From the IMG/VR virus record IMGVR_UViG_3300008120_000372, positions 1-26,814 of that record: 26,814 nt of DNA; one strand, written 5' to 3'. This document shows positions 1 through 6,462 of this stretch, piece after piece (position 1 is the first letter of the stretch; each line of letters starts with the position of its first letter). Made by a program: the position numbers and the translations under genes. The stretch comes from a virus. The notes under the pieces are model-generated. The model was not told where the DNA came from. It saw only the letters and a program-made list of their open reading frames with translations, and searched no databases.

Positions 1-164
1 AATAGACTTATCTCCTCATTGTTGCCATAGCTAATACCTGGAGTGTTCGATACCGCATTGACTATACGCTTTGCAAGCTCCTCTGGTCCTAGATGGGAGC
101 TTTCTTTAATGAGGAGCTCAATTGGGGTGAATAACTCCCTGTTAGCTCCAATGTTTTCCTTCAT
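1..164 (-). CDS. Hypothetical protein, 3' end outside the window
   Basis: An open frame reads leftward from an ATG at 164 for 54 codons without a stop and leaves the window at position 1. A GGGGAT stretch about seven bases upstream can serve as ribosome binding site. The visible N-terminus starts MKENIGANRELFTP and is mixed hydrophilic; I recognise no family. It diverges from the + strand gene at 299, with a shared 134-nt regulatory gap. Residues after about 54 cannot be seen. Confidence 0.5.
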   Translation of the reverse strand, partial: MKENIGANRELFTPIELLIKESSHLGPEELAKRIVNAVSNTPGISYGNNEEISL

Positions 165-188
165 TTCAAAAATCCCCAGTCATGGTCC

Positions 189-219
189 TTGACGTAACTA
201 CACCTGTGTGGTTTAATAT
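189..219 (+). promoter_or_regulatory. Promoter for the 299-2779 gene cluster
   Basis: TTGACG at 189-194 is followed by TAATAT at 214-219 (19-nt spacer; an alternative TTTAAT at 212-217 gives 17). It lies in the divergent gap before the gene at 299. The strong AAGGGGGAT ribosome site before 299 shows this transcript has a normal leader. Confidence 0.45.
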
Positions 220-298
220 ACACCATGCACGTTTGCACATTGAGCCATCTTGAAATTCAATGTCGCACACTGCCGCTCACTCACTAAAAGGGGGATAA

Positions 299-556
299 AT
301 GCTAAAGAATACGTTGTTAGACCTGATGTCCAAAATGCCTTGCCGTGTCGGCGAGGTGGTTCAGGGAATGGACGATGATACACGTGACGCCTTCGGGCAA
401 GTCATGAGTAGTGAAGTTGGGGATAAAACCATCTCCGATGCCCTCAAGACGGAAGGGATTGTGATTTCCCGCGAAGCCATTCGCGGTCACCGCCATTGCT
501 TCCGTGAGGAAACCAGAAGCCAGTGCAAGTGCTTCCCTGTCAAGGAGACAAAATGA
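299..556 (+). CDS. Small helix-turn-helix type DNA-binding protein
   Basis: 85 residues, starting at ATG 299 after an AAGGGGGATAA ribosome site. The central and C-terminal part (about residues 42-70) reads TISDALKTEGIVISREAIRGHRH followed by cysteines. This has the pattern 'alkxeGxxiSrxxIrxHRxxC' that I know from small DNA-binding proteins of actinobacteriophages, where a helix-turn-helix ends in an HR-rich stretch. The last four bases overlap the next gene (ATGA), so the two are probably translationally coupled. The DNA-binding role is inferred from this pattern; the target is unknown. Confidence 0.55.
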   Translation: MLKNTLLDLMSKMPCRVGEVVQGMDDDTRDAFGQVMSSEVGDKTISDALKTEGIVISREAIRGHRHCFREETRSQCKCFPVKETK

Positions 557-1728
557 GCAAAGACCTCGCATCCAAACTGACCAAAATCGCCAACAAGCCA
601 GCTGTGGATAAACAACGCCAGCAGTTCCTAAACGCCCTGGCAGAAACCCTCCAGAAGAAGGGCATCAATCCTGATGATATCGGGGAAATTAAGAAGGTGT
701 CAACTTCCCAGACGCTGATTAAGAACCTGGAGGGGGAGGCAGAAGTCCATGACCTTTGGCACTTCCAGTTCAGCCCTGCGTTCGAGGCTGGTCCAGAGTG
801 GCCAGTAATCCAGCCAGGGCCGGCAATCAACCTGCCCAAGATGCCGGCTGTGAAAAAGGTCACAAAACCATATAAGCAGGCAGTCATCGTCCCAGACGCC
901 CAAATCGGTTACTACCGACGGGAGGACGGAAAGCTCGAATCCACCCATGACGAGCTTGCCATCTCGGTTGCCCTCCAGGTGATTGCTGATATCAAGCCAG
1001 AATTGGTCGTGTGCGTAGGAGACAACATCGACTTCCCAGAGCTGGGCAAGTACCGAACCAGCCCTGCGTTTGCCCTCACAACCCAAGCCTCAATCGATAG
1101 AGCCACTGTTTTGGCGGCGCAACTGCGTGCTGCTGCTCCACAGGCAAAGATTGTCTGGCTTGCCGGCAACCACGAAGAGCGGTTGCCTAACTTCATTCTG
1201 GACAATGCCAAAGCAACCTTTGGACTCCGCAAGGGGGATAGCCCTAAGTCCTGGCCGGTAATGTCGGTTCCAAGCCTCTGTCGTTTTGATGACTTTGACG
1301 TCGAGTACCGACCTGGATACCCGGCTGGAGAATTCTGGATTAATGAAAAGCTCCGAGTAATCCACGGAACCAGAGTCAAGTCAAATGGCTCAACCGCGCA
1401 TATGTATCTCAACTCCGAGAAGACTTCAGTCATCTATGGACACATTCACCGTGTTGAAACTGCGTTTAAGACCAGACGAGACTACGAGGGCGCAAAGACC
1501 ATCATGGCCGCATCGCCAGGCTGTCTTGCCAAAGTCGACGGCGCCGTACCCTCAACTAAAGGCGGGATAGACCTTGACGGACGCCCGCTAACAGTTGTGG
1601 AAGACTGGCAGCAAGGTCTCGGAGTCGTGTCCTATGAGGACAAAGGGGACCACAAATTCTCGTACGAGGCAATGCACATCTATAACGGATGGGGCATGCT
1701 GCGAGGTATTGAATATAAAGCCAAGTAG
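553..1728 (+). CDS. Calcineurin-like metallophosphoesterase
   Basis: 391 residues from ATG 553, chosen over an in-frame ATG at 523 because AAGGAG lies seven bases upstream and the start overlaps the previous stop. The metal-binding blocks of the calcineurin-like phosphoesterase fold appear in order: DAQIG (about 115-119), GDNID (156-160), GNHEER (205-210), HG (271-272) and GHIH (296-299). The first block has Gln where most relatives have His (DxH), which could alter one metal site. The N-terminal ~105 residues are a lysine-rich extension of unknown role. Related phage enzymes act on nucleic acids or phosphate esters; the substrate cannot be read from the sequence. Confidence 0.88.
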   Translation: MSKDLASKLTKIANKPAVDKQRQQFLNALAETLQKKGINPDDIGEIKKVSTSQTLIKNLEGEAEVHDLWHFQFSPAFEAGPEWPVIQPGPAINLPKMPAVKKVTKPYKQAVIVPDAQIGYYRREDGKLESTHDELAISVALQVIADIKPELVVCVGDNIDFPELGKYRTSPAFALTTQASIDRATVLAAQLRAAAPQAKIVWLAGNHEERLPNFILDNAKATFGLRKGDSPKSWPVMSVPSLCRFDDFDVEYRPGYPAGEFWINEKLRVIHGTRVKSNGSTAHMYLNSEKTSVIYGHIHRVETAFKTRRDYEGAKTIMAASPGCLAKVDGAVPSTKGGIDLDGRPLTVVEDWQQGLGVVSYEDKGDHKFSYEAMHIYNGWGMLRGIEYKAK

Positions 1729-1806
1729 TTTCGGCCGCAAATCATTCTTCGCGGTTCCTGAATTCCGAATACGCATTACAGACATAACAGAGGGACTCCA
1801 AGAGAC

Positions 1807-2499
1807 ATGACAACCGTAGTAGCAATACAGGGGGATGGCTTTGCCGTAGTAACAGCTGACTCCAGAATCGTTTCTGTATCCGAAGACGGAGCAGCTTCAC
1901 CTATCTCCCATTTGGGGTCCAACCTCTCCAAGGTGGCTCAGAACGGTCCATACCTCCTCGGAGCAGCTGGGGACGTGAGAGCAATCAATATCTTGCATCA
2001 TGCGTTCGTTCCACCCACCCCTCCAAGTAATCTCAGAGGCAAAAAGCTTGACGCTTTCATCACCAATAAGTTCATACCTGTCCTGAGAGAAACTTTCGAA
2101 AAGCAGGGATACGCAACCCCAGAACGAGAAGGAAGCCATATCGCTCAACATGACTCGATGGTTCTAGCAGTCATACATGGAGTCATATATGTGATTGACG
2201 GAGACTACGCATGGTGCTCCGACTCAAACGGCTACTACGCAATCGGCTCAGGAGGAGACTACGCACTTGGAGCACTCCATATCCTGCTCAACAAAAAGAA
2301 ATCTCTAGACATAGCAGGAGCAAGACTCGCTACGACCAAAGCAATATCAGCAGCAGCAAAATTCGATATTCACACAGGTGCTCCATATCACACCTATGTA
2401 CAAGAGAGTTCCGGCACAAAAAAACCAACCACACCAGTAAAGAAAGTTAGTCAAAATGCCGGACGGACAAGAAATAGCAAACGTACCAACAGCAAGTGA
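1807..2499 (+). CDS. Proteasome-beta/HslV-like Ntn hydrolase
   Basis: 230 residues beginning M-TTVVAIQGDGFAVVTADSR. Removing Met exposes Thr1, and Asp falls at mature position 17, as in proteasome beta subunits and HslV. A lysine in SNLSKVA (residue 42 with Met) can be the Lys33 equivalent after a short insertion, and GAAGDVRA (52-59) matches the following Gly-rich turn. YAIGSGGDYALGA (144-156) is the late HslV-type signature. The last ~27 residues are a Lys/Arg-rich tail not typical of HslV. No HslU, ARC or Mpa ATPase is adjacent; the MoxR ATPase lies 9 kb away. It may be a phage protease or a decoy subunit for the host proteasome. The fold call is firm; activity and partners are inferred. 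Confidence 0.75.
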   Translation: MTTVVAIQGDGFAVVTADSRIVSVSEDGAASPISHLGSNLSKVAQNGPYLLGAAGDVRAINILHHAFVPPTPPSNLRGKKLDAFITNKFIPVLRETFEKQGYATPEREGSHIAQHDSMVLAVIHGVIYVIDGDYAWCSDSNGYYAIGSGGDYALGALHILLNKKKSLDIAGARLATTKAISAAAKFDIHTGAPYHTYVQESSGTKKPTTPVKKVSQNAGRTRNSKRTNSK

Positions 2500-2779
2500 T
2501 ATACAAGATAAAGGCTGGATGTACTTCGCTGAATGCAAAGGCTTGACACACCTGATGTTTCCCAAGTCCCATAAGGACATCAGCTACATTCCAGAAGCAA
2601 GAGCGCTATGCGCAGCATGTCCGGTATCAACCCAGTGTCTCAACTACGCGCTGGAATTTCCAGTAGCAGACATGCATGGCATCTGGGCGGGGATGACCTC
2701 TCGGCAACTGCAAGCAGAACAGAAGAGGAGAGGTATCGGACCAATCAGACCGACACTCTCACAAATGTGGGGCGATTAA
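2456..2779 (+). CDS. WhiB-like Fe-S transcriptional regulator
   Basis: 107 residues with the four WhiB cysteines: C27, C52, C55 and C61 (CAACPVSTQC), followed by the GIWAG turn (75-79) and a basic tail QLQAEQKRRG that contacts DNA in this family. WhiB proteins bind a [4Fe-4S] cluster and act with the host primary sigma factor; phage copies can redirect host transcription. The ATG at 2456 lies inside the previous gene (44-nt overlap) with no strong ribosome site, so translation is probably coupled. An internal ATG at 2519 would keep all four cysteines and is an alternative start. The family is essentially restricted to actinobacteria and their phages. Confidence 0.9.
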   Translation: MPDGQEIANVPTASDIQDKGWMYFAECKGLTHLMFPKSHKDISYIPEARALCAACPVSTQCLNYALEFPVADMHGIWAGMTSRQLQAEQKRRGIGPIRPTLSQMWGD

Positions 2780-2786
2780 AAACCCT

Positions 2787-3131
2787 CTAAAGTCCGCGAA
2801 CGCCGCATTTTGAACAGAATTTCATCTTTTGTAATTGCTGCCATTCTGGATTGCAATCGGTTTTGCCGCAGGGTTGTATCAATCTCTCGCCGGTAGCCCA
2901 TTCCCGTACGACGTCAACTACGTCTGGTATTCCCTTCACAGCTTCTGGTGCAGCCGGCAACCCTCGTTCTTCCCGTATGTCGAGCAGTAGGCGCGCACCA
3001 ACCCAGTCTTGAATGCTGACGCCGAGCTTTTTGCAGTGGTCGACGATTTGGTTTTTGAGCCAACCAGGTATGACGACGTTTAGGTTGTATTTTCCGTCTG
3101 GGTCGTTAGCGCGTTGGGGTTCCAGAGGCAT
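2787..3131 (-). CDS. Ribbon-helix-helix-like protein with C-terminal zinc motif
   Basis: 114 residues from ATG 3131 (a TTG at 3143 is also in frame). Residues ~16-45 (LNVVIPGWLKNQIVDHCKKL followed by GVSIQDWVG) have the strand-helix-helix look of a ribbon-helix-helix DNA-binding domain. The C-terminus carries C..C (CGKTDC) and CSKC, compatible with a zinc ribbon. The start overlaps the end of the upstream ribbon-helix-helix gene by 26 nt, and the gene is last in a four-gene - strand operon. It converges with WhiB, seven bases from its stop. Function is inferred only at the level of DNA binding. Confidence 0.55.
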   Translation of the reverse strand: MPLEPQRANDPDGKYNLNVVIPGWLKNQIVDHCKKLGVSIQDWVGARLLLDIREERGLPAAPEAVKGIPDVVDVVREWATGERLIQPCGKTDCNPEWQQLQKMKFCSKCGVRGL

Positions 3132-3288
3132 CGCGTTCCACAAGTGTGAGCAGATATTCAGTGATGGTCATGTCGTAGCCATCAGCTAAATCGGTTATGA
3201 AGTTTTTCTTATCTGCCGGAATGCGAATGGTAATGGTAGAGAATTTACCAGTAGCTGTTTTTGTTGGGCGTCCCATGCGTTTGCGCAT
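3106..3288 (-). CDS. Ribbon-helix-helix DNA-binding protein
   Basis: 60 residues. After a basic N-terminus (RKRMGRPTK) comes STITIRIPADKKNFITDLAD, then GYDMTITEYLLTLVERD: a beta strand and two helices as in Arc/MetJ/CopG-type repressors. ATG 3288 is used here, but ATG 3276 (MGRPTK) is equally possible. It lies nine bases after the helicase-loader-like gene, in the same operon. It is a plausible autoregulator of the replication operon; the operator is not known, though the GTGAC-aaaa-GTCAC repeat at 4236-4249 by the operon promoter is a candidate. Confidence 0.65.
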   Translation of the reverse strand: MRKRMGRPTKTATGKFSTITIRIPADKKNFITDLADGYDMTITEYLLTLVERDASGTPTR

Positions 3289-3297
3289 GAGCGCATA

Positions 3298-3768
3298 TTA
3301 GTCCACAAAGGCGTATGCCTGGGACTCCCATTCTGTTACAACCGTTTTGTATACATCGAAGAATTGTGTTCTGTCGCCGTTTGTGTTGTGGGCGATATCG
3401 GCCAGTCCGCCCATTTTGTGGATAGTGGCCAGTACGCAGGGGTCGATTTCTCTTATGTCCACAGCGCCGCTTGTAACGCTTCTGGCGAGCTTCTGGACTT
3501 CTATCCAGGCGGCTGCTGGTTCTGGTGGTGGAACTAATTTACCGGATATTTGGATTGCTTTTTTTCGTACTTGTGATGGGCGAGGCATAAACGTTTCCGT
3601 TAAGGTGAGTTCACGTACTGCACGGGTTACCAAAGAGTGAGGTAAATCATGTAGTGCACTGTTCCACACCTCAAGTATTTCCTTCCGGTGTTTGGCCGTA
3701 CTTGTTAGGGTGGAATTCCAGTGTATGTAGATTTGTTTGACCGTATTTTCTAGTTCTTCTGAGTTCAC
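3298..3768 (-). CDS. Helicase-loader-like replication protein (G39P-type)
   Basis: 156 residues, GTG start overlapping the previous stop by one base (TAGTG). The N-terminal half reads W....L.dlphslV.rAvreLtLtetFmPrPsqvRkkA, the pattern of 'loader and inhibitor of phage G40P'-type proteins that hand the replicative helicase to the origin. The C-terminal ~50 residues (HKMGGLADIAHNTNGDRTQF and on) include an AxWxE-like stretch and a segment ending in FxxVYxxVVxEWE. The gene sits directly after the initiator-like gene, the usual order of origin binder then loader. The family call rests on motif shape alone. Confidence 0.5.
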   Translation of the reverse strand: MNSEELENTVKQIYIHWNSTLTSTAKHRKEILEVWNSALHDLPHSLVTRAVRELTLTETFMPRPSQVRKKAIQISGKLVPPPEPAAAWIEVQKLARSVTSGAVDIREIDPCVLATIHKMGGLADIAHNTNGDRTQFFDVYKTVVTEWESQAYAFVD

Positions 3769-4196
3769 TACTTTTCCTCCGCTACTTCTTCTACCACCGT
3801 CAGGTTACGGTAGTCGACGAGGTGCTGTCCGCGCAACTCTTCTGCATCCTGTTTGTTTTCCAGGTAGAGCTTTCCAAACTTAGCTACTCTCCATTTCTCT
3901 CCGTATCGAAGAATCAGTTCGATATTGGTGTAGCGCTTGAGGGCCGGATTGTCGCCCATATGGAATGGGGAGAAGTAGGCGCCAATGATTGCGCGCACGC
4001 ATGCTTCGAATCCGAAAGCCACTACAGCTACGGAGATGTCTTCTGCGCGTCTGGAGCTCAGCTGATGCCCCTTGCCCCTCTTTGACGTGTGTATGGCCTT
4101 CCAGAGCTCCCAGAGGGCCGTCACGGCTCCTGGAGGGACCGTAGCCGCTTGTTCGAGAACTGAATCAGGAATATTGCGGCGTTTAGCGGTAGGCAT
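3768..4196 (-). CDS. Replication initiator-like protein, leaderless
   Basis: 142 residues from ATG 4196. The middle reads AVVAFGFEACVRAIIGAYFS, then PFHMGDNPALKRYTNIELILR and KWRVAKFGKLYL. 'HMGxNpxxKrYTxxExilR' resembles the C-terminal DNA-binding part of phage replisome organiser/DnaD-like proteins. The upstream in-frame TTG at 4232 is rejected because its TTGACA is the -35 box: TTGACA, 17 bases, TATCCT, then seven bases to the ATG, giving a leaderless mRNA. First gene of a - strand replication operon (4196-2787), divergent from the candidate noncoding RNA at 4298-4803. Confidence 0.5.
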   Translation of the reverse strand: MPTAKRRNIPDSVLEQAATVPPGAVTALWELWKAIHTSKRGKGHQLSSRRAEDISVAVVAFGFEACVRAIIGAYFSPFHMGDNPALKRYTNIELILRYGEKWRVAKFGKLYLENKQDAEELRGQHLVDYRNLTVVEEVAEEK

Positions 4197-4203
4197 GCCG
4201 GCC

Positions 4204-4232
4204 AGGATACAGGCTGCAGGAGGATATGTCAA
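4204..4232 (-). promoter_or_regulatory. Leaderless promoter of the replication operon
   Basis: On the - strand: TTGACA (4232-4227), 17-nt spacer, TATCCT (4209-4204), then seven bases to ATG 4196. Both boxes are close to consensus. No ribosome site fits in the space, so the start codon should be at or next to the 5' end of the RNA. Confidence 0.7.
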
Positions 4233-4235
4233 TGG

Positions 4236-4249
4236 GTGACAAAAGTCAC
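4236..4249. promoter_or_regulatory. Inverted repeat between divergent promoters (operator candidate)
   Basis: GTGAC-aaaa-GTCAC lies between the - strand -35 box (4227-4232) and the + strand -35 box (4262-4267), so one bound protein could control both. The neighbouring ribbon-helix-helix genes are natural candidates; this is inference. Confidence 0.4.
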
Positions 4250-4261
4250 AAAAAGTGATAC

Positions 4262-4291
4262 TTGACAGGGTCTAAAAATTTTGACTACATT
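4262..4291 (+). promoter_or_regulatory. + strand promoter with no protein gene downstream
   Basis: TTGACA (4262-4267), 18-nt spacer, TACATT (4286-4291). It points into about 500 bases with no convincing + strand reading frame that end in a strong + strand terminator at 4740-4803. Confidence 0.55.
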
Positions 4292-4579
4292 TCTTATTGG
4301 GGTTGGTAGTTATCCACGGGGATGACCCCTGGTTGAGAGACAAGTACTACGAGTAACTGGGAAGACGATACAGCCAGTAGTTGAGCGTGTCGGTAAAAAC
4401 ATTTGTTCTTCCGAAAATATGATTCACCCCTCGAAATGCGAGCGGCGATAGCCGCGCATTCTCGATGGGTAACGAGTTTGTACTACCAATCCCCCAATTT
4501 TTGCAGATGCGGGTTTTGGCCCGATTGACTTGTGAGTACTTGCGGCGCGCTTAAGGTGTATTGGGCGTCGATTGATGAC

Positions 4580-4690
4580 AGCTCTTCTTATTCCCCCGCC
4601 GGCCATCCGGCAAGCTCATCCGCCACCGTCGAAGTATTAGGCCAAATACGAGCCCCGTGGGGTTCCGCCGCAGCGAAAACCAGAAGAGCT
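4580..4690. repeat. 9-bp inverted repeat enclosing element copy 1
   Basis: AGCTCTTCT (4580-4588) and AGAAGAGCT (4682-4690) are exact reverse complements and bracket the whole of copy 1 (4616-4657). They could close a long stem in RNA from the 4262 promoter. The other copies do not show the same outer repeat. Confidence 0.4.
4616..4657 (+). repeat. Boundary element copy 1
   Basis: Core TCATCCGCCACCGTC (4616-4630), then AGCCCCG (4651-4657). The AAGAAGAT middle of later copies is missing; instead TATTAGGCCAAATA can form a small hairpin. Only this copy lies inside a putative + strand transcript. Confidence 0.8.
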
Positions 4691-4739
4691 ACTCTTTAAT
4701 GCGCTGCGGGGGGTTTCCCCTTCTCGCCTCCTGTGGCAA

Positions 4740-4803
4740 GTGGTGGGAGTTGTAGTCAAAGGTTGGTAGGTGGCCTGTTGACTCCTCCCACCACACTTTT
4801 TTT
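4740..4803 (+). terminator. Strong + strand intrinsic terminator
   Basis: Perfect 10-bp stem GTGGTGGGAG (4740-4749) / CTCCCACCAC (4785-4794), with an inner AGTCAA/TTGACT helix, followed by seven T's (4797-4803). There is no matching T-run for - strand transcription, so it is + directed. It overlaps the stop codon of the convergent Nmad1-like gene. Confidence 0.75.
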
Positions 4804-5296
4804 ATACGAGAGGCAATAAGAACAAGTCGTGTTCCCACATCATGCCGATTGCTGAGTAGCCGGCAATATCAAGAACTGTGTCAGAAATTGGTTCGTTTTG
4901 TGCTGAGGCAATTGTGCCGCTCTTTGTCAAGTTCTCGAGACGCGCGAGTTTGTCGTGTACTCGAATGATGAGGCCTTGCCGGCCGTATTTAGCAATGTTG
5001 TGATGTCCATAGTCCCGCTGCTTGCGAATCAACGTAGAAACCAGGACATCCGGTGTGATGTGGATGTTGTTGCTTTGTCCCCATTTGATTGCTTTTGAAC
5101 CAACTTCTCGCCAGAGTGCATGAACGTTTGTTTTGGCTTCTGTCGAATCAAACGTGGTGTCTCGAAAATATGACGTAGAAAGGCGTTCGAAGGACTGACG
5201 AATGCCAGCTACGACGACGAAGCTGTCTTCAACAGCCCCGAAGATACTTTCAGTTTTTTGTGCAGCGGCGTCATTCCACGTAGTAAGAGTAAGCAT
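4802..5296 (-). CDS. Nucleotide modification associated domain 1 (Nmad1)-like protein
   Basis: 164 residues. Residues 90-123 read IRKQRDYGHHNIAKYGRQ then GLIIRVHDKLARLENL, followed by EPISDTVLDIAGYSAIGMM (135-153). 'DYGhxNIxxfGrqGlixRxhDKxaRLxnL...D.xlDiaGYa.ig' is the signature of the phage Nmad1/DUF1599 family, predicted from phage gene neighbourhoods to take part in base-modification or nucleotide metabolism; its reaction is not established. No other base-modification gene is seen here. ATG 5296 has no ribosome site but lies six bases after a TAGAAA -10 box, so the message is probably leaderless. Confidence 0.75.
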   Translation of the reverse strand: MLTLTTWNDAAAQKTESIFGAVEDSFVVVAGIRQSFERLSTSYFRDTTFDSTEAKTNVHALWREVGSKAIKWGQSNNIHITPDVLVSTLIRKQRDYGHHNIAKYGRQGLIIRVHDKLARLENLTKSGTIASAQNEPISDTVLDIAGYSAIGMMWEHDLFLLPLV

Positions 5297-5302
5297 CTGA
5301 CA

Positions 5303-5332
5303 TTTCTATCACACGTCATACGCCACCGTCAA
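5303..5332 (-). promoter_or_regulatory. Leaderless promoter built on element copy 2
   Basis: - strand: TTGACG (5332-5327), 18-nt spacer, TAGAAA (5308-5303), six bases to ATG 5296. The -35 box and most of the spacer are the reverse complement of element copy 2, so the element supplies part of this promoter. Confidence 0.5.
5316..5330 (+). repeat. Boundary element copy 2 (short)
   Basis: Core TCATACGCCACCGTC only; no AAGAAGAT or AGCCCCG follows. It separates the Nmad1-like gene from the zinc-ribbon gene ending at 5349. Confidence 0.75.
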
Positions 5333-5348
5333 TTACTTAGCGATACTA

Positions 5349-5507
5349 CTAAGCAGTAAGAAGTTTTTTGACTTGCTCCATCAGGATGCGTCGAGTCGAG
5401 TGTGTTTTTGGATTGCTACAGATTGGCGCGCCGATTATTCCAACGTGCGTTGTTACTTGCGTTCCGCATTCCGCGCATCGCCAATGTTTAGTCTTGCCAT
5501 TTGCCAT
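5349..5507 (-). CDS. Small zinc-ribbon protein
   Basis: 52 residues from ATG 5507. It begins MANGKTKHWRCAECGTQ and continues GAPICSNPKTHSTRR: CxxC at 11-14, then C30 and H35 (CSNPKTH), consistent with a small zinc ribbon. A TACTAT box eight bases before the ATG suggests a leaderless or very short leader; no ribosome site is visible. Its function is unknown. A 64-codon + strand frame over the same bases is discarded because the zinc-binding pattern is on the - strand. Confidence 0.6.
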   Translation of the reverse strand: MANGKTKHWRCAECGTQVTTHVGIIGAPICSNPKTHSTRRILMEQVKKLLTA

Positions 5508-5583
5508 GGTTTTTTATAGTACACCAATAGTTATTAGTTCGATAGGACCGCAGCTAATATGATGCACATACACATGTAAGCAA

Positions 5584-5820
5584 TCATTGCCATCCTCTCC
5601 AGCTTCGACCCCAGCGGGGAGACGTCTTACGTAGGTAACGAGCCAGGCGCGGCGCGCGATTCTCAATCACCTCAGGGAGGATGATATGGACGACCAGGTC
5701 CAGCTTTCGAATAAATTTACACGGGGAACCGATTCGTAAACGGCTAACCGGCGGGAGCTCGAGGACGCGTGCTAGCTGCAGCGTCTCACGAAGACTCATA
5801 GCCTCATCCAGGTAGTTCAT
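5584..5820 (-). CDS. Hypothetical protein, basic
   Basis: 78 residues from ATG 5820 (ATG 5823 and 5799 are alternatives). AAGGGGG lies just upstream, and the start overlaps the end of the preceding - strand gene by 17 bases, suggesting coupling. The sequence is Arg/Leu-rich with a C-terminus of KTSPRWGRSWRGWQ; no family is recognised. Its reality rests on the overlap and ribosome site. Confidence 0.45.
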   Translation of the reverse strand: MNYLDEAMSLRETLQLARVLELPPVSRLRIGSPCKFIRKLDLVVHIILPEVIENRAPRLARYLRKTSPRWGRSWRGWQ

Positions 5821-6154
5821 CATCCCCCTTGGTTATCTTGCGCAGCGCGGACTTCACACTGGCCAGGGCCTGGTCTTGTATATGCTGCGGCTGGTTGGCG
5901 TACAGCTCGTTTAAAACAAAGCCAAGTACTTGTGTAGCTAATACTAGTTGACTGATTAACGTTAAGCCATGTTTTGCTGCAACTTCATCAATCTGATTCG
6001 CCGAGACGGCAAGTCGTTCTTCTTGCGATAACGCGGAGATATCGATGCATACGATGTCTTTTGTTAAGGGGAACCCAACACGTGTCAGTTTGTCATAAAT
6101 AAACACTGACTCCATCGACTGTTCGATATCTTCATCACTAAACATGAAGGTCAT
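5804..6154 (-). CDS. Hypothetical protein
   Basis: 116 residues. ATG 6154 lies inside the reverse complement of element copy 3 (GGTGGTGTATGACC); ATG 6145 (MFSDEDIE) is the alternative. Acidic N-terminus, a long helical middle (ERLAVSANQIDEVAAKHG then LTLISQLVLATQVLGFVL) and a short KITKGDDELPG tail. I recognise no domain. The gene is 26 bases downstream of the 93-residue gene and probably shares its transcript. Confidence 0.55.
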   Translation of the reverse strand: MTFMFSDEDIEQSMESVFIYDKLTRVGFPLTKDIVCIDISALSQEERLAVSANQIDEVAAKHGLTLISQLVLATQVLGFVLNELYANQPQHIQDQALASVKSALRKITKGDDELPG

Positions 6155-6165
6155 ACACCACCGTT
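6151..6165 (+). repeat. Boundary element copy 3 (short)
   Basis: Core variant TCATACACCACCGTT; the 3' half is missing. Its first four bases contain, on the - strand, the likely ATG of the gene ending at 5804, so here element and coding start overlap. Confidence 0.65.
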
Positions 6166-6180
6166 CGCTTTGCGATACTT

Positions 6181-6462
6181 CTATTTGACATAAACGATTT
6201 CCAATTGGGCCTTCTCTCGAGGGGACAGCACGTCGAGCTCATCGAAACCAAGGTCTTCGGCCGCCCACTCGAGTGCGATGTCGTGCAGCATGCAGAGAAT
6301 CTCTTCAGGCTCGGCACCCGGATGCGCCTGCAGCCAGGAGTTGACACGTTCAAATTCCTCATCCAGGATTCGTTCAAACATGTACACGCATTCTTTCCCA
6401 GTGGCTGGGGAGGTTACGTAAACACCGGTCGCGAATTCGCGCGGCAGCAGCAAAGTTCTCAC
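6181..6462 (-). CDS. Hypothetical acidic protein
   Basis: 93 residues starting with GTG 6462 in a 4-base overlap (GTGA) with the preceding gene. Very acidic: ERILDEEFERVNSWLQAH, then EPEEILCMLHDIALEWAAED. Mostly helical by composition, no transmembrane segment, no recognised family. Second gene of the 6890-6181 operon. Confidence 0.6.
   Translation of the reverse strand: MRTLLLPREFATGVYVTSPATGKECVYMFERILDEEFERVNSWLQAHPGAEPEEILCMLHDIALEWAAEDLGFDELDVLSPREKAQLEIVYVK

Larger units (their letters stand above)
4298..4803 (+). ncRNA. Candidate structured noncoding RNA
   Basis: The segment runs from the predicted start of the 4262 promoter to the U-tract of the 4740-4803 terminator. No + strand frame of useful length with a ribosome site is present; the best is 30 codons at 4436. 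It is rich in local hairpins: CGGGG/CCCC near 4317-4328, ACTGG/CCAGT (4356-4360/4374-4378), AATGCG..CGGC-gata-GCCG..CGCATT (4435-4460), CTCG/CGAG (4461-4464/4473-4476) and GCCGG-ccat-CCGGC (4598-4611). A 9-bp perfect inverted repeat (4580-4588/4682-4690) encloses copy 1 of the boundary element. A TTATCCACG near 4310 resembles a DnaA box, so part of it could instead be an origin. No known RNA family is recognised. Confidence 0.4.

Noticed and set aside
912-1433. 173-codon - strand frame
   Set aside because: Lies opposite the metallophosphoesterase gene, has no ribosome site and an improbable Ser/Arg-rich composition.
4310-4318. Replication origin from a single DnaA-box-like TTATCCACG
   Set aside because: Only one box, with no cluster and no AT-rich unwinding element; kept as a remark, not called as an origin.
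5368-5562. 64-codon + strand frame
   Set aside because: Opposite the - strand zinc-ribbon gene (5349-5507), which has the CxxC pattern; no ribosome site on the + strand.
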